DNA of 44,006 nucleotides from Pseudomonadota bacterium (GTDB lineage Bacteria; Myxococcota_A; Polyangia; Haliangiales; Haliangiaceae). The stretch covers positions 1 to 44,006 of the forward strand of contig JAEYYV010000416.1 in NCBI GenBank assembly GCA_023428295.1, written 5' to 3'. The notes under the pieces are model-generated. The model was not told where the DNA came from. It did not search any database and worked only from the letters and a program-made list of their open reading frames with translations. This document shows, piece by piece, positions 25,494 to 34,387 of the stretch (the first letter of the stretch is position 1; each line of letters opens with the position of its first letter). A program made the translations under genes and the position numbers.

Positions 25494-27371
25494 GTGACCC
25501 CCCAGCGAGAACGGCTGATCTTCATCTTCAGCGCCGTGGGGCTCTGGGCCGTGTTCCTGGTGGTGGCGATCCACACGCCTCCGCTGCTCGACGATTGGTA
25601 CCAGTGGACCTACTGGCGCCACCACGAGTTCTCGTTGGCGTCGCTGGCCGAGTACGCCCACTACAATTACTTCCACTTCAACCCGCGCATCGGCGACGTC
25701 CTGCTCGCGATCGTCAACGGGCCACCGCTCGTTCACTACGTACTGACGCCGCTGGTCCTGCTCGCGGTGTTGCCCGTCACGTTCGCGCTCGCCTTCGGCC
25801 GCTGGCCTCGCCCCACCCTGCGGGACCTCCAGCTCCTCGTCGTGATGCAGGCGTTCATCTGGGTGATCATCCCGATCCCCGGCATCATCTATTTCTACCG
25901 CCCGTTCGCCACGAACTATCTGTGGGCCTTCACGGTCACGAGCGTTCTGTTCGTCCCCTACCGCTTCGCGCTCACATCCGCGACCGCGGCGACGCGCCGC
26001 CTCTGGCTCGTGCCGCTCATGCTGATCATCGGATGGCTCGCTGGCATGGCCAACGAGCACACCGGTCCGACGGCGATGGTCGTGATGCTGATCATCCTCG
26101 TCGTGATGTACCGCCGAAAGCAGCTGCGAGCCTGGATGATCGCCGGCGGTGTCGGCCTCTTCATCGGCTGGCCGATGTTGTTCCTCGCGCCCGGTCAGGC
26201 GGTTCGCTACGCCGGCCTCGCCACGCGCGAGACGCCGCTGCACATGCTGAAGACGCGCGGCCTCGACGGATGCTTCGAGATTCTCCTCGAGTTCATCGGT
26301 GAAGCGCAGAACGGCATCACGCTGTTCGTGATCGTGGTCCTCGTCTACTTCGCGAGCCTTCGCAGGCGCGGCGCGGCGGTGCCGACGATCCCGCGCGTCG
26401 CGGTGGGGACCGCGGTGGCGCTCTTGCTCACGGCGGGCTCCATCATCGTCACGCTGTTCGCCTCGCCCACGGCGAGCGAGCGCTTGTTCTACGCGTCGGG
26501 CGTGCTGTTCGTCGCCGTGCTCGTCGTGATCGCCGAACACCTGTTCGACGATCCGCGCACGCGCCGCTTCCTCTCGATCGTCGCGACCGTGATCGTCGTC
26601 TATCACTGCGTTCGCTTCGTCGAGACGTACATCCAGGTGAAAGCGGAGAGCGACGAGCGCATCGCGATCCTGCGCGCGACACCGAAGTGGACGGTCGCCA
26701 AGGTGCCGCCCCTCGATCACGCCCGGCGCTCGCGCTGGCACTGGGGTGACGACTTCCGCTACGCGTCACTGCGCCAGTACGTGGGTGCCGAGGTCTTCGA
26801 CCTGTCCGGCATCGAGCTCACCGAGCAGTATCGATGGGCACAACCGAGCCCGCCGGATCGCTACGTCGCTACACGCACGTACGAGCCGCCGCTCTCGCCC
26901 GCGGAGCAGGCGAAGGTCGCGCCCGTTCCGTACATCCCGACGTACTGGGAGTGGGCGATGAGCCAGCTCCGCCGCCTCCTCGTCACGACGGACATCGGCG
27001 ACCACGACGGGCACGCGCTCGTACGCTACGCGGTGACGTCGGAGGGTCTACATCTCGAGGATCCGAAGACCCGCCCGATCTATGTCCTCGAGTGGACTCC
27101 CGAAGGTGGCTTCGTGTTCGTCGATGGTCGCCCCTACGACGACACCAAGACGCAGCCGTTCATTCGCGTGTGGAGCAAGAGCCTGCCGAAGACGCCGGTC
27201 GTCGACGCATATGTCGTCGCGTGCGGAGCGACACGGCGTGTGGAGCTCGTTCCGGATCACGACGAGGACGTCGGCCCGATGTTGCCGATCGATCTCGAGT
27301 GCCGCGGCACGTACACCGGCGTGTTGTGCGAAGCGGATCGCTGCTGGATCGCAGGACGGTACTGGCGATGA
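25494..27371 (+). CDS. DUF6056-like polytopic membrane protein (paralog B)
   Basis: A 625-residue protein, GTG start at 25494 chosen because the first membrane helix begins eight residues later; the open frame upstream has no family character. It has about 10 helices, then a soluble C-terminal third. Motifs match the paralog at 17943: LLDDWYQW after helix 1, FNPRIG (about 62), FATNYLW, ANEHTGPT (about 186) and WHWGDDF (about 414). Retention of all motifs suggests an active enzyme, probably a GT-C-type sugar transferase or polymerase (inference). The last four bases overlap the start of the next paralog (ATGA), so the two are translated together. Confidence 0.77.
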   Translation: MTPQRERLIFIFSAVGLWAVFLVVAIHTPPLLDDWYQWTYWRHHEFSLASLAEYAHYNYFHFNPRIGDVLLAIVNGPPLVHYVLTPLVLLAVLPVTFALAFGRWPRPTLRDLQLLVVMQAFIWVIIPIPGIIYFYRPFATNYLWAFTVTSVLFVPYRFALTSATAATRRLWLVPLMLIIGWLAGMANEHTGPTAMVVMLIILVVMYRRKQLRAWMIAGGVGLFIGWPMLFLAPGQAVRYAGLATRETPLHMLKTRGLDGCFEILLEFIGEAQNGITLFVIVVLVYFASLRRRGAAVPTIPRVAVGTAVALLLTAGSIIVTLFASPTASERLFYASGVLFVAVLVVIAEHLFDDPRTRRFLSIVATVIVVYHCVRFVETYIQVKAESDERIAILRATPKWTVAKVPPLDHARRSRWHWGDDFRYASLRQYVGAEVFDLSGIELTEQYRWAQPSPPDRYVATRTYEPPLSPAEQAKVAPVPYIPTYWEWAMSQLRRLLVTTDIGDHDGHALVRYAVTSEGLHLEDPKTRPIYVLEWTPEGGFVFVDGRPYDDTKTQPFIRVWSKSLPKTPVVDAYVVACGATRRVELVPDHDEDVGPMLPIDLECRGTYTGVLCEADRCWIAGRYWR

Positions 27372-29119
27372 CCCCGTCGCGTATCGCCGCCTACGCGTTC
27401 TTCCTCGCGACGCTCGCCGTCCTCGGCGCGGTCGCGTGGCTCTCGCCGGTCCAGGGCAACGATTGGAATCACCTCCTCTGGGCCCACGCGCACGACGACG
27501 ATGGAACGGGCGCGTTCCTCGCCGCGTTCGTCGCCGAGCACAAGACGTTTCACGATGTCGTCGCGTTCGCGCTCGCGAGCTCCACGCTGTTCCACACGAT
27601 CGTCACGCCGCTCGTCGGCGCCGCGCTCTTGTACGCGATGTTTGTCGTCGCTGCGCGTCGCCGCCCGAACTTCGACGACTGGCACGACGTCCTCATCCTC
27701 GTGACGCTGTCTGCTCTGTTGTGGTTTGCAGCGCCGCGCGCCGGGGTGACGTGGTTCCATCGTCCCCACACCGCGCAGTGGATCTACGGCGCGGCGGTCA
27801 CGCTGTGGTTCCTCGCGCCGTTCCGCTGCGGATGGAACGTCCCGCGCTGGGCGACCCCATTCGTGGTCCTCGCGGGCTTCTGCGCTGGCAGCAGCGCGCG
27901 CCTCTTTGGTCTCGTGGCGCTCGTCCTCGTCGTCATCGTGATTCGCCGAGCCACCACGCGCGCTCCGTGGATGTGGGCCGCGCTCGCCGGTCTGCTCGTC
28001 GGAACCGTGCTGTCGTTCCTCGACAGGCCGCAGATCGACTTCAGTGGCTTGCGCCCGACGATCGAAGCGACGCTCACCTCGCTCGACATGCCGGCCCGCG
28101 AGTGCGGCGAGCTGATCTCGCTCGTGCTCGGCCTCGTCTTCGTGAAGGTCGTCCTCGCGCGCATCCGTCCCGCGCTCGTGGATCCCGACGTCCCCGACAC
28201 GAGCGACACGCTCGGATGGCTCGGCCTGTGGTTCGGCCTCGTCGTGATCGCGATGTTCGGTCCCAAGTTCACCGAAGCATCGCTGCTGCCCGCCTCGATC
28301 ACGCTGTGCATCGCCGCGTATCCGTATCTTTGCTGGCTCGCGACCACGCGTCCCCTCCGGATCCTGCTCGCTGCCATCGCCATCGTCGCGCACCTGATCG
28401 TGTGGGCTCTCTCGCTGTCGACCTACGCAGATGCTCACCGCGTCTATACCGATCGCCTCCAGCGCCTGAGCGACGGCAGCGACATCGTCACGATCTCGCC
28501 GTACACCGCGCGACCCAACTTCTGGTTCTTCGGCGAGGACTTCGGTCCGCTCCGTCAGCGCCAGCTCGTCGCGCGCGCGCTCTACGATCTCGACGACATC
28601 CGCATCTCGCCGACGTTCCGCGGCTACGAGCTTCCGACGGAGGTCCAGATGCATCTCGAGGTGGAAGGCGTGACCGACGCGCAGCTCGCGACCGCACGCG
28701 CGCCACGCCAGTGGGCAACAGCGCCAGCGGTGGCGCGCAAGCAGCTCGAGGAGCTCGTCGCTCGCCTGAAGCGCGTCGTGCGTGGCCCCATCACCGCGCG
28801 CCTCGTCGTCGATCTCGCGAGTGAAGTGGCGGGTGATCGTCCGATCTTGGCGGGCGCCTACGAGAATGGCGTCTCGACGCTTCCGCGCGTCACGCGTCGC
28901 GGCGTCAACGAGACCAACGCGGTGCCGATCACCGTGCGCCCGGCGTCGTTCGTCACGGAGTACCCCGAGGCGTTTGTTCTCGACGGCATGGAGGAGTCCC
29001 CCCTCGAGCCGAAGAACGGCGTCTACAAGGTGCCCGCGCAAACGGTCCGGACGCAGCTACTCGTCGCGTGCAATGCGACGCGGTGCATTCTCGTCGACGC
29101 GTTCGTCCCGCGCCTGTGA
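27368..29119 (+). CDS. Diverged DUF6056-like membrane protein (paralog C, motifs lost)
   Basis: A 583-residue protein, ATG overlapping the stop of paralog B. Same layout: about 9-10 helices, then a soluble C-terminal third. Related segments are recognisable (GNDWNHL after helix 1, IVTPLVGA, FHRPHTAQWIYGAAVTLWFL, and NFWFFGEDF at about 385). But the position of the NPRIG motif reads EHKTFHDV, and NEHTGP is replaced by GSSARLFG (about 174). Loss of both motifs in a gene co-translated with an intact paralog suggests it is a non-catalytic partner or has changed substrate. The last 63 bases overlap the converging GT-B-like gene. Confidence 0.75.
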   Translation: MTPSRIAAYAFFLATLAVLGAVAWLSPVQGNDWNHLLWAHAHDDDGTGAFLAAFVAEHKTFHDVVAFALASSTLFHTIVTPLVGAALLYAMFVVAARRRPNFDDWHDVLILVTLSALLWFAAPRAGVTWFHRPHTAQWIYGAAVTLWFLAPFRCGWNVPRWATPFVVLAGFCAGSSARLFGLVALVLVVIVIRRATTRAPWMWAALAGLLVGTVLSFLDRPQIDFSGLRPTIEATLTSLDMPARECGELISLVLGLVFVKVVLARIRPALVDPDVPDTSDTLGWLGLWFGLVVIAMFGPKFTEASLLPASITLCIAAYPYLCWLATTRPLRILLAAIAIVAHLIVWALSLSTYADAHRVYTDRLQRLSDGSDIVTISPYTARPNFWFFGEDFGPLRQRQLVARALYDLDDIRISPTFRGYELPTEVQMHLEVEGVTDAQLATARAPRQWATAPAVARKQLEELVARLKRVVRGPITARLVVDLASEVAGDRPILAGAYENGVSTLPRVTRRGVNETNAVPITVRPASFVTEYPEAFVLDGMEESPLEPKNGVYKVPAQTVRTQLLVACNATRCILVDAFVPRL

Positions 29120-30427
29120 CACCAGGTCCGCGACCGTCTGCAACACGCGCTGGCTGACGCTTCCATCCGCGCCAAAGAAGTACAGGTCCGTGAACGCGCG
29201 CCGAGCAGCGAGCTCGTCGGCCGATGGAACGTGCCTGCCGTCGAGCGCCGCGCGAAGCATCCGATCGAGGTCGGAGCGATCACGGGGCAGACTACAACCA
29301 CCGCTCGCGTGGATCGGGACGAGGTTCTCCGCGTGTCGCGCGTGCGTGTCGCCCCAGCCTGCGTAGATCACGGGCTTCTTCGTGAGCATCGCTTCGATCA
29401 TGACGGTGCTCTGAAACCCGACGATGACGTCGGCGCGCACGAGCAGGTGACTCGCGGTTCCTGCGCCTGCCATCACCTTCACGTTCGCCTGCGGCTCGGC
29501 GGCGAACTCGGCGATCACCTCCGCGAGCTCCACCTGTTGTGGGTGCGCCTTGATCACGATCTCCACGTCGCGTCGCTCGCTCGCGAGTGCGCGCATCGCC
29601 CCGTGCATGTCATCGCGCAGCTTCTTCCACGGTCGATCCGGAAGGGCCTCTGTCGTACGCAGATACGTGTCGGCGTCGTAGGTGAATGCGACGACGAGCT
29701 TCTTGTTGTCGGTGAGACCCAGCGAGCTCTTCGCGGGCCAACGTTCTGCGTGGAAGAAGAAGTCCGATCGCGGCTGCCCGACAATGCGCGCGCGATCGTC
29801 TGGCAAGCCGATGCGCCGCCAGTACTCGCGAACGCGGTGGTTCCAGAACACGTAGAGCTCCGCGATGGGCGGGTAGCGCTCGGCCATCATCTGAGCGTGC
29901 GCTTCCATCATGGCGCCGGGTGCGATCGTGCCTTCCTTGTCCTGCACCACCGTCGGAACACCGAGCACTCGCAGCTCCTCGATCAGCGGGCGCAGGTAAT
30001 AGAACGTGTCGGCTGGCGTGATGAACGCGTCGAGTTGCGTCCTGGCGACGAGCTCCTTCGCGAACGCGCGTACCCATGCGTTCTTGAACCACGAGATCGA
30101 GTCACGCATCGCGCCTTCGCCGTACACGCAGTTGAGGTCGCGCTGCTCGGGTGGAAAGTACAGATGCACGTCCGTGAACAGCTGAAACGGATCGAGCACC
30201 CACAGCGTGTGCGGCGTGTCCGCAGCGACCAACGCCTCGGCGTCGAGGTCGTAGCAGTGGTTGAAGATCACGAACGTGCGCCCTGATGGCGTACCTCGCT
30301 TCGACGGTCCTCGACGAAACCAGCGCTCGGCGTACAGCCGCCTGCGCGCCACGCACACCGCGCGATCGATCAGCGGGTGCTGCTCCTGCAACTTCGCGAG
30401 CGAGAACCGCGCTCGTAGCCGGCTCAT
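29057..30427 (-). CDS. GT-B-like surface polysaccharide transferase
   Basis: A 456-residue cytosolic protein without membrane helices. The ATG at 30427 is used; an upstream Met adds about 39 residues that overlap the divergent ABC gene. The C-terminal half has the nucleotide-sugar pattern of GT-B enzymes related to CDP-glycerol glycerophosphotransferases and capsule synthesis proteins: EIVIKAHPQQ, then a loop DVIVGFQSTVMIEAMLTKKP and VIYAGWGD. The N-terminal half includes DAFITPADTFYYLRPL and VVQDKEGTIAPGAM. The donor and acceptor are unknown. It is flanked by the DUF6056-like pair and an exporter, so addition of a sugar or polyol phosphate to the glycan is likely. Confidence 0.8.
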   Translation of the reverse strand: MSRLRARFSLAKLQEQHPLIDRAVCVARRRLYAERWFRRGPSKRGTPSGRTFVIFNHCYDLDAEALVAADTPHTLWVLDPFQLFTDVHLYFPPEQRDLNCVYGEGAMRDSISWFKNAWVRAFAKELVARTQLDAFITPADTFYYLRPLIEELRVLGVPTVVQDKEGTIAPGAMMEAHAQMMAERYPPIAELYVFWNHRVREYWRRIGLPDDRARIVGQPRSDFFFHAERWPAKSSLGLTDNKKLVVAFTYDADTYLRTTEALPDRPWKKLRDDMHGAMRALASERRDVEIVIKAHPQQVELAEVIAEFAAEPQANVKVMAGAGTASHLLVRADVIVGFQSTVMIEAMLTKKPVIYAGWGDTHARHAENLVPIHASGGCSLPRDRSDLDRMLRAALDGRHVPSADELAARRAFTDLYFFGADGSVSQRVLQTVADLVSQARDERVDENAPRRIARDE

Positions 30428-30475
30428 GACGTTGGACGGCGCGGGCAAGCGCGGGTTTATGTACCATGCCTTCGC

Positions 30476-32251
30476 TTGTCCGAGGTCCGCGCTCTCACAC
30501 CCCTCCGGTACTTCCGGATGTTCTGGGGCCACGCCGGTGCGCACATCGTCTTGATCTGCGCGCTCACGGTGCTGATGAGCTACGCGGAAGCGATCGGCAT
30601 CGCGTTGTTCTTCCCGCTGTTCAGCGACGAGCTGCCCGCCCAGCAGCCGTGGAACCCCGTGCTCGCGATCCTCGACAGCCTCGATATTCGACCATCGCCC
30701 GCGAGCGTTCTACCGCTCATCATGGGGCTCTATGTCCTGAAGGGACTGATCCAGTACGTCACGTTTCGCTATCAGTACTACTTGATCCAGCTCGTCTGTC
30801 GCCGCCTGCGCCGCCGCGCGCTCACCGCGCTCTCCACCGCTGATTACCAACACGTCGCCGGCACCAACGCCGGCTTCTTCTCGAACTTGCTCACCACCGA
30901 GATCAACCGCGCGGCCGGTGGCTTCGGTCACTTCGTCAAGACGCTGTCGCCTCTGCTGTCCGCGAGCGTTCTGTTCGTGATGGTGCTGCTCATGGACTGG
31001 CGGCTCAGCGTGGTCTGCGTGGTCATGGGCATGCTGCTCCTCGGGTTGACGCGTGTCGTCGGTAAGATCGTTCGCAAGTACTCGGCGATCGTGACCAAGG
31101 AGATGGGCGTTCTCACCGGTCTCGCCGTGCAGACGCTCCACGCGTTCAAGTATCTCCGCACCACGGCGCTGTACTCGCGCCTCGACAAGCGCCTCGAAGC
31201 GACGTCGGAGAACGTGCTCGTCGCCGACTTCAAGGGCTCCAACGCGAACTCGTTCCTGATCGCGATGACGCAGCCCGTGATGGTCGTGTTCCTCGGTGGC
31301 CTGCTCTACTTCCGCGCCGTCGTACAGGGTGCGGAGATCGCGACACTGTTCGTGCTCCTCCTCTACTTCTTCCGCGTGATGGTCGAGGTCTTCACGCTGC
31401 AGACCTCGTGGCAGCAGTTCACGAGCCTCACGGGAAGCGTGGACCTGGTGCGAGAGCTCACGCTGGAGCTCGAGCGCGCGGCAGAACCAAACGGCTCGCA
31501 GCCCTCTCCCGAGGTGCGCGACGCGATCGTCCTCGACAACGTGCAGTTCGGCTACAAGACCGGCGGCAACGTCCTCGAGCACATCGATCTCCGGATCGAG
31601 GCGAACACCACCATTGCCTTCGTCGGTGGCTCGGGCGCCGGCAAGACCACGCTCGTCGATCTGATCACCGGAACTCTCCATCCCACGAGTGGACGCATCC
31701 TCCTCGACGGCAAGGATCTGAGCGCGGTCGATCTGACCTCACTGCGACAGCGGATCGGCTATGTCCCTCAGGACGCAGTCCTCTTCGACGACACCGTGGC
31801 CGCGAACATCGCCGTCTGGTCCGAGGAGTTCACCCACGAGCAGATCCGCGACGCCGCGCGTCGCGCTCACTGCCTCGAGTTCATCGAGCGCTTGCCGCAG
31901 GGCTTCGAGACACCCGTCGGTGATCGTGGCGTGAAGCTGTCCGGCGGCCAACGCCAGCGGCTCGCCATCGCGCGAGAGCTGCTGCGCAACCCGGACATCC
32001 TCGTGCTCGACGAAGCCACGAGCGCGCTCGACACCGAGTCCGAGCTCTCGATCCAGCGCAGCATCGACGAGCTCAAAGGCCAGATGACGATCATCATCAT
32101 CGCGCATCGGCTGTCGACGATTCGCACCAGCGATCGCGTGTACGTGCTCGCGAACGGGACGATCATCGAGGAAGGTGGGTTCGACGAGCTCGCCGCGCGT
32201 CCCGACGGACACTTCCACCGCATGTGCGAGCTGCAAGAGCTCGCGCCGTAG
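30476..32251 (+). CDS. MsbA-like ABC exporter (fused permease and ATPase)
   Basis: A 591-residue half-transporter that would work as a homodimer, exporting lipid-linked sugars or lipids. The start is a TTG at 30476; the ATG at 30518 is an alternative, and little would be lost. Six membrane helices lie in the first 320 residues. The ATPase shows Walker A GGSGAGKTTL at about 384, Q-loop YVPQDAVLF, signature LSGGQRQRLAIARELL at about 487, Walker B ILVLDEATSALD at about 508, and the H-loop IIIAHRLSTI. All catalytic residues are present. Only 48 bases separate it from the divergent GT-B-like gene. It gives the locus a second export route besides the Wzx-like flippase. Confidence 0.93.
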   Translation: MSEVRALTPLRYFRMFWGHAGAHIVLICALTVLMSYAEAIGIALFFPLFSDELPAQQPWNPVLAILDSLDIRPSPASVLPLIMGLYVLKGLIQYVTFRYQYYLIQLVCRRLRRRALTALSTADYQHVAGTNAGFFSNLLTTEINRAAGGFGHFVKTLSPLLSASVLFVMVLLMDWRLSVVCVVMGMLLLGLTRVVGKIVRKYSAIVTKEMGVLTGLAVQTLHAFKYLRTTALYSRLDKRLEATSENVLVADFKGSNANSFLIAMTQPVMVVFLGGLLYFRAVVQGAEIATLFVLLLYFFRVMVEVFTLQTSWQQFTSLTGSVDLVRELTLELERAAEPNGSQPSPEVRDAIVLDNVQFGYKTGGNVLEHIDLRIEANTTIAFVGGSGAGKTTLVDLITGTLHPTSGRILLDGKDLSAVDLTSLRQRIGYVPQDAVLFDDTVAANIAVWSEEFTHEQIRDAARRAHCLEFIERLPQGFETPVGDRGVKLSGGQRQRLAIARELLRNPDILVLDEATSALDTESELSIQRSIDELKGQMTIIIIAHRLSTIRTSDRVYVLANGTIIEEGGFDELAARPDGHFHRMCELQELAP

Positions 32252-32254
32252 GCG

Positions 32255-33241
32255 CTACTCGAGCGGCAGGATCACGGGGTGGCCGCGCGTCACGAGCGAC
32301 CGCTGCGCTGCTTGAAGCACGCGCAACACACGCAACGCGCTGTCTCCGTCGGTGAGCGGGGTCGCGCGCGTCACGATCGCGGAGAGGAACGCTTCGCACT
32401 CGAGACGGAGCGGCTCGTCAGCCGCGTACGAGATCAACCGTCCCTCGCCTTTCACGGGGACGGGCTCGCCGTCGTCGAGATCCACGTGTTGATCGTGAAG
32501 CACGAGCTCGCGGCGAACGTCGTCGAACGTGGCCATGCGCTCGGATCCGACGACGACGAGCTTCTGCTCCTTGAACGGGTTGAGCCACGACACGAAGATG
32601 TGCGCCGCGACGCCGTTGTCGAACTGTAGCTGCGTGACGGTGACGTCGGCGATCTCGGGCTGCACGTACGCGCCACCCGACGCCAGGACTTGGACGGGCA
32701 TCGTGCCGACCAAGCGCAGGATCACCGCGATGTCGTGAGGAGCGAACGACCACAGGATGTTCTCCTCGCGGCGGACCTTCCCGAGGTTCGTGCGGTTCGA
32801 GTAGAGGTAGCGAATGCGGCCGAGCTCACCGGCGGCCACGAGCTGCTGCAGCGTCCTGATCGCGGGGTGGTACTCGAGGATGTGTCCGACCATCAGGATC
32901 CGCTCGCGCGACCTCGCGACGTGCGTGACGCGACGAGCGTCGTCGTAGCCGAGCGCGAGCGGCTTCTCGCACAGCACGTCCTTGTTGGCGAGCAGCGCCT
33001 CGATCGCGAGCTCGGCGTGCGTCTCGGCAGGTGTGGCGATCGCGATGCCCGCGATGCGCGGATCGCCGAGGATCTCGTCGACGCTCTCGAAGATCGGAGT
33101 GCCGGGCACGAGCTCTTGCGCCATCGCGCGCCCTCGGGGGGAGATCTCGACGACCGCGGCGAGCGCGCCGAGCGCGCGGAAGTTGCGCACGAGGTTCTTG
33201 CCCCAGTGGCCACAGCCGACCACGGCGATCTGAGGCGTCAC
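32255..33241 (-). CDS. Gfo/Idh/MocA sugar oxidoreductase (WbpB/WlbA-like)
   Basis: A 328-residue NAD-dependent oxidoreductase. The N-terminal Rossmann fold has VVGCGHWGKNLVRNF, then DVLCEKPLAL with the conserved Glu-Lys-Pro, and the C-terminal substrate domain carries SFAPHDIAVILRLVG. WbpB/WlbA enzymes oxidise C3 of UDP-GlcNAc uronic acid, giving the 3-keto sugar used by a partner aminotransferase. The GTG start overlaps the stop of the upstream aminotransferase by 4 bases, the partnership seen in WbpB-WbpE systems, which supports this role. Other Gfo/Idh/MocA sugar substrates remain possible. Confidence 0.87.
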   Translation of the reverse strand: MTPQIAVVGCGHWGKNLVRNFRALGALAAVVEISPRGRAMAQELVPGTPIFESVDEILGDPRIAGIAIATPAETHAELAIEALLANKDVLCEKPLALGYDDARRVTHVARSRERILMVGHILEYHPAIRTLQQLVAAGELGRIRYLYSNRTNLGKVRREENILWSFAPHDIAVILRLVGTMPVQVLASGGAYVQPEIADVTVTQLQFDNGVAAHIFVSWLNPFKEQKLVVVGSERMATFDDVRRELVLHDQHVDLDDGEPVPVKGEGRLISYAADEPLRLECEAFLSAIVTRATPLTDGDSALRVLRVLQAAQRSLVTRGHPVILPLE

Positions 33242-34320
33242 GCGGACCTCGCGTAGAAGTCGGCGATCTGCTCCACCACGTATTGCTGCTGATCACTCGT
33301 CAGCTCGGGATAGATCGGAAGTGACAGCACCTCGGCCGCGGCACGTTCGCTGTGCGGAAACTCGCCCTTCGCGTAGCCGAGCGCGGCGAAGCACGGCTGG
33401 AGATGGAACGGCACCGGGTAGTACACCTCGGTCCCGATCTGCGCCTGCGTCAGATGCGCGCGCAACGCATCGCGACGGGGAGCGCGAATCGTGAACTGGT
33501 TGTACACGTGGCCCTCGGCGTCGGACGGCAGGACGAGCGGGAGCTGCGTCGACGCGAACAGTGCCCGATAGCGCTCTGCATTCTCGCGCCGCGCCGCCGT
33601 CCATCGCTGGAGGTACGGCAACTTCACCGAGAGGATCGCAGCTTGAAGCGCATCGATGCGGAAGTTTCCGCCGACGGCTTCGTGGAAGTACTTCGGCCGA
33701 CCGCCGTGCGTGCGAAGCAGCGTGATGCGATCGGCGAACGCGGCGTCGTTCGTGTACACGGCGCCCGCATCTCCGAACGCTCCGAGGTTCTTCGATGGAA
33801 AGAACGACAGGCAGCCGGCGAGCCCTGCGAGCGCCGTCGCGCCGATCGCCTGCGCCGCGTCCTCGATGATCGGAACGTTCGTGCGCGGCAGCGATGCAGG
33901 CCGGCCGAACAGATGCACCGGGATGATCGCTTTCGTCGACGAATCGATCGCGGCGAGCGCGGCCCTCGGATCGAGGTTGAACGTCTCCGGATCGATATCG
34001 GCAAAGACAGGCCGCGCGCCGAGTCGCGTGATCGCACCCGCGGTCGCGAAGAACGAGAACGGCGTCGTGACGACGCGGTCACCGGGGCCGACGCCGAGCG
34101 CCATCAGCGCCACGAGCAGCGCGTCCGTTCCCGACGAGACACCGATCGCGTGCGACGCGCCGATCGTCGTCGCGAGCGATGCTTCGAGGCGCTCGACCTC
34201 GGAGCCGAGAATGAACCTGCCGCTGTCCATGACCGACGACATCGCAGCGATCAGCTCCGCTCGCAGCGCTTGGTTCTGCGCCCCCAGATCGACGAGCGGA
34301 ACGGAGATCGACGCTGGCAT
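33238..34320 (-). CDS. DegT/DnrJ/EryC1 sugar aminotransferase (WbpE-like)
   Basis: A 360-residue PLP enzyme that would transaminate a 3-keto nucleotide sugar with glutamate. The internal-aldimine lysine is about K177 in FFPSKNLGAFGDAGAV. Family segments are VPLVDLGAQ at the N-terminus, GVSSGTDALLVAL, IIEDAAQAIGA with the cofactor Asp, and GGNFRIDALQAAIL. Length is normal. The start (ATG 34320) faces the pseB-like gene 67 bases away, and the stop overlaps the oxidoreductase start (GTGA), so the pair probably installs one 3-amino group. FdtB/QdtB-type dTDP-sugar transaminases are an alternative. Confidence 0.9.
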   Translation of the reverse strand: MPASISVPLVDLGAQNQALRAELIAAMSSVMDSGRFILGSEVERLEASLATTIGASHAIGVSSGTDALLVALMALGVGPGDRVVTTPFSFFATAGAITRLGARPVFADIDPETFNLDPRAALAAIDSSTKAIIPVHLFGRPASLPRTNVPIIEDAAQAIGATALAGLAGCLSFFPSKNLGAFGDAGAVYTNDAAFADRITLLRTHGGRPKYFHEAVGGNFRIDALQAAILSVKLPYLQRWTAARRENAERYRALFASTQLPLVLPSDAEGHVYNQFTIRAPRRDALRAHLTQAQIGTEVYYPVPFHLQPCFAALGYAKGEFPHSERAAAEVLSLPIYPELTSDQQQYVVEQIADFYARSA

Positions 34321-34387
34321 CGGGACTTGCCTTCACGTCTACCACGCGCTTGACTCGTCGGCGGCACGAAGGCACGTTCCCGGCCGC

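Noticed and set aside
34350..34378. Sigma-70 promoter for pseB (TTGACT at 34350)
   Set aside because: No recognisable -10 at a suitable distance.
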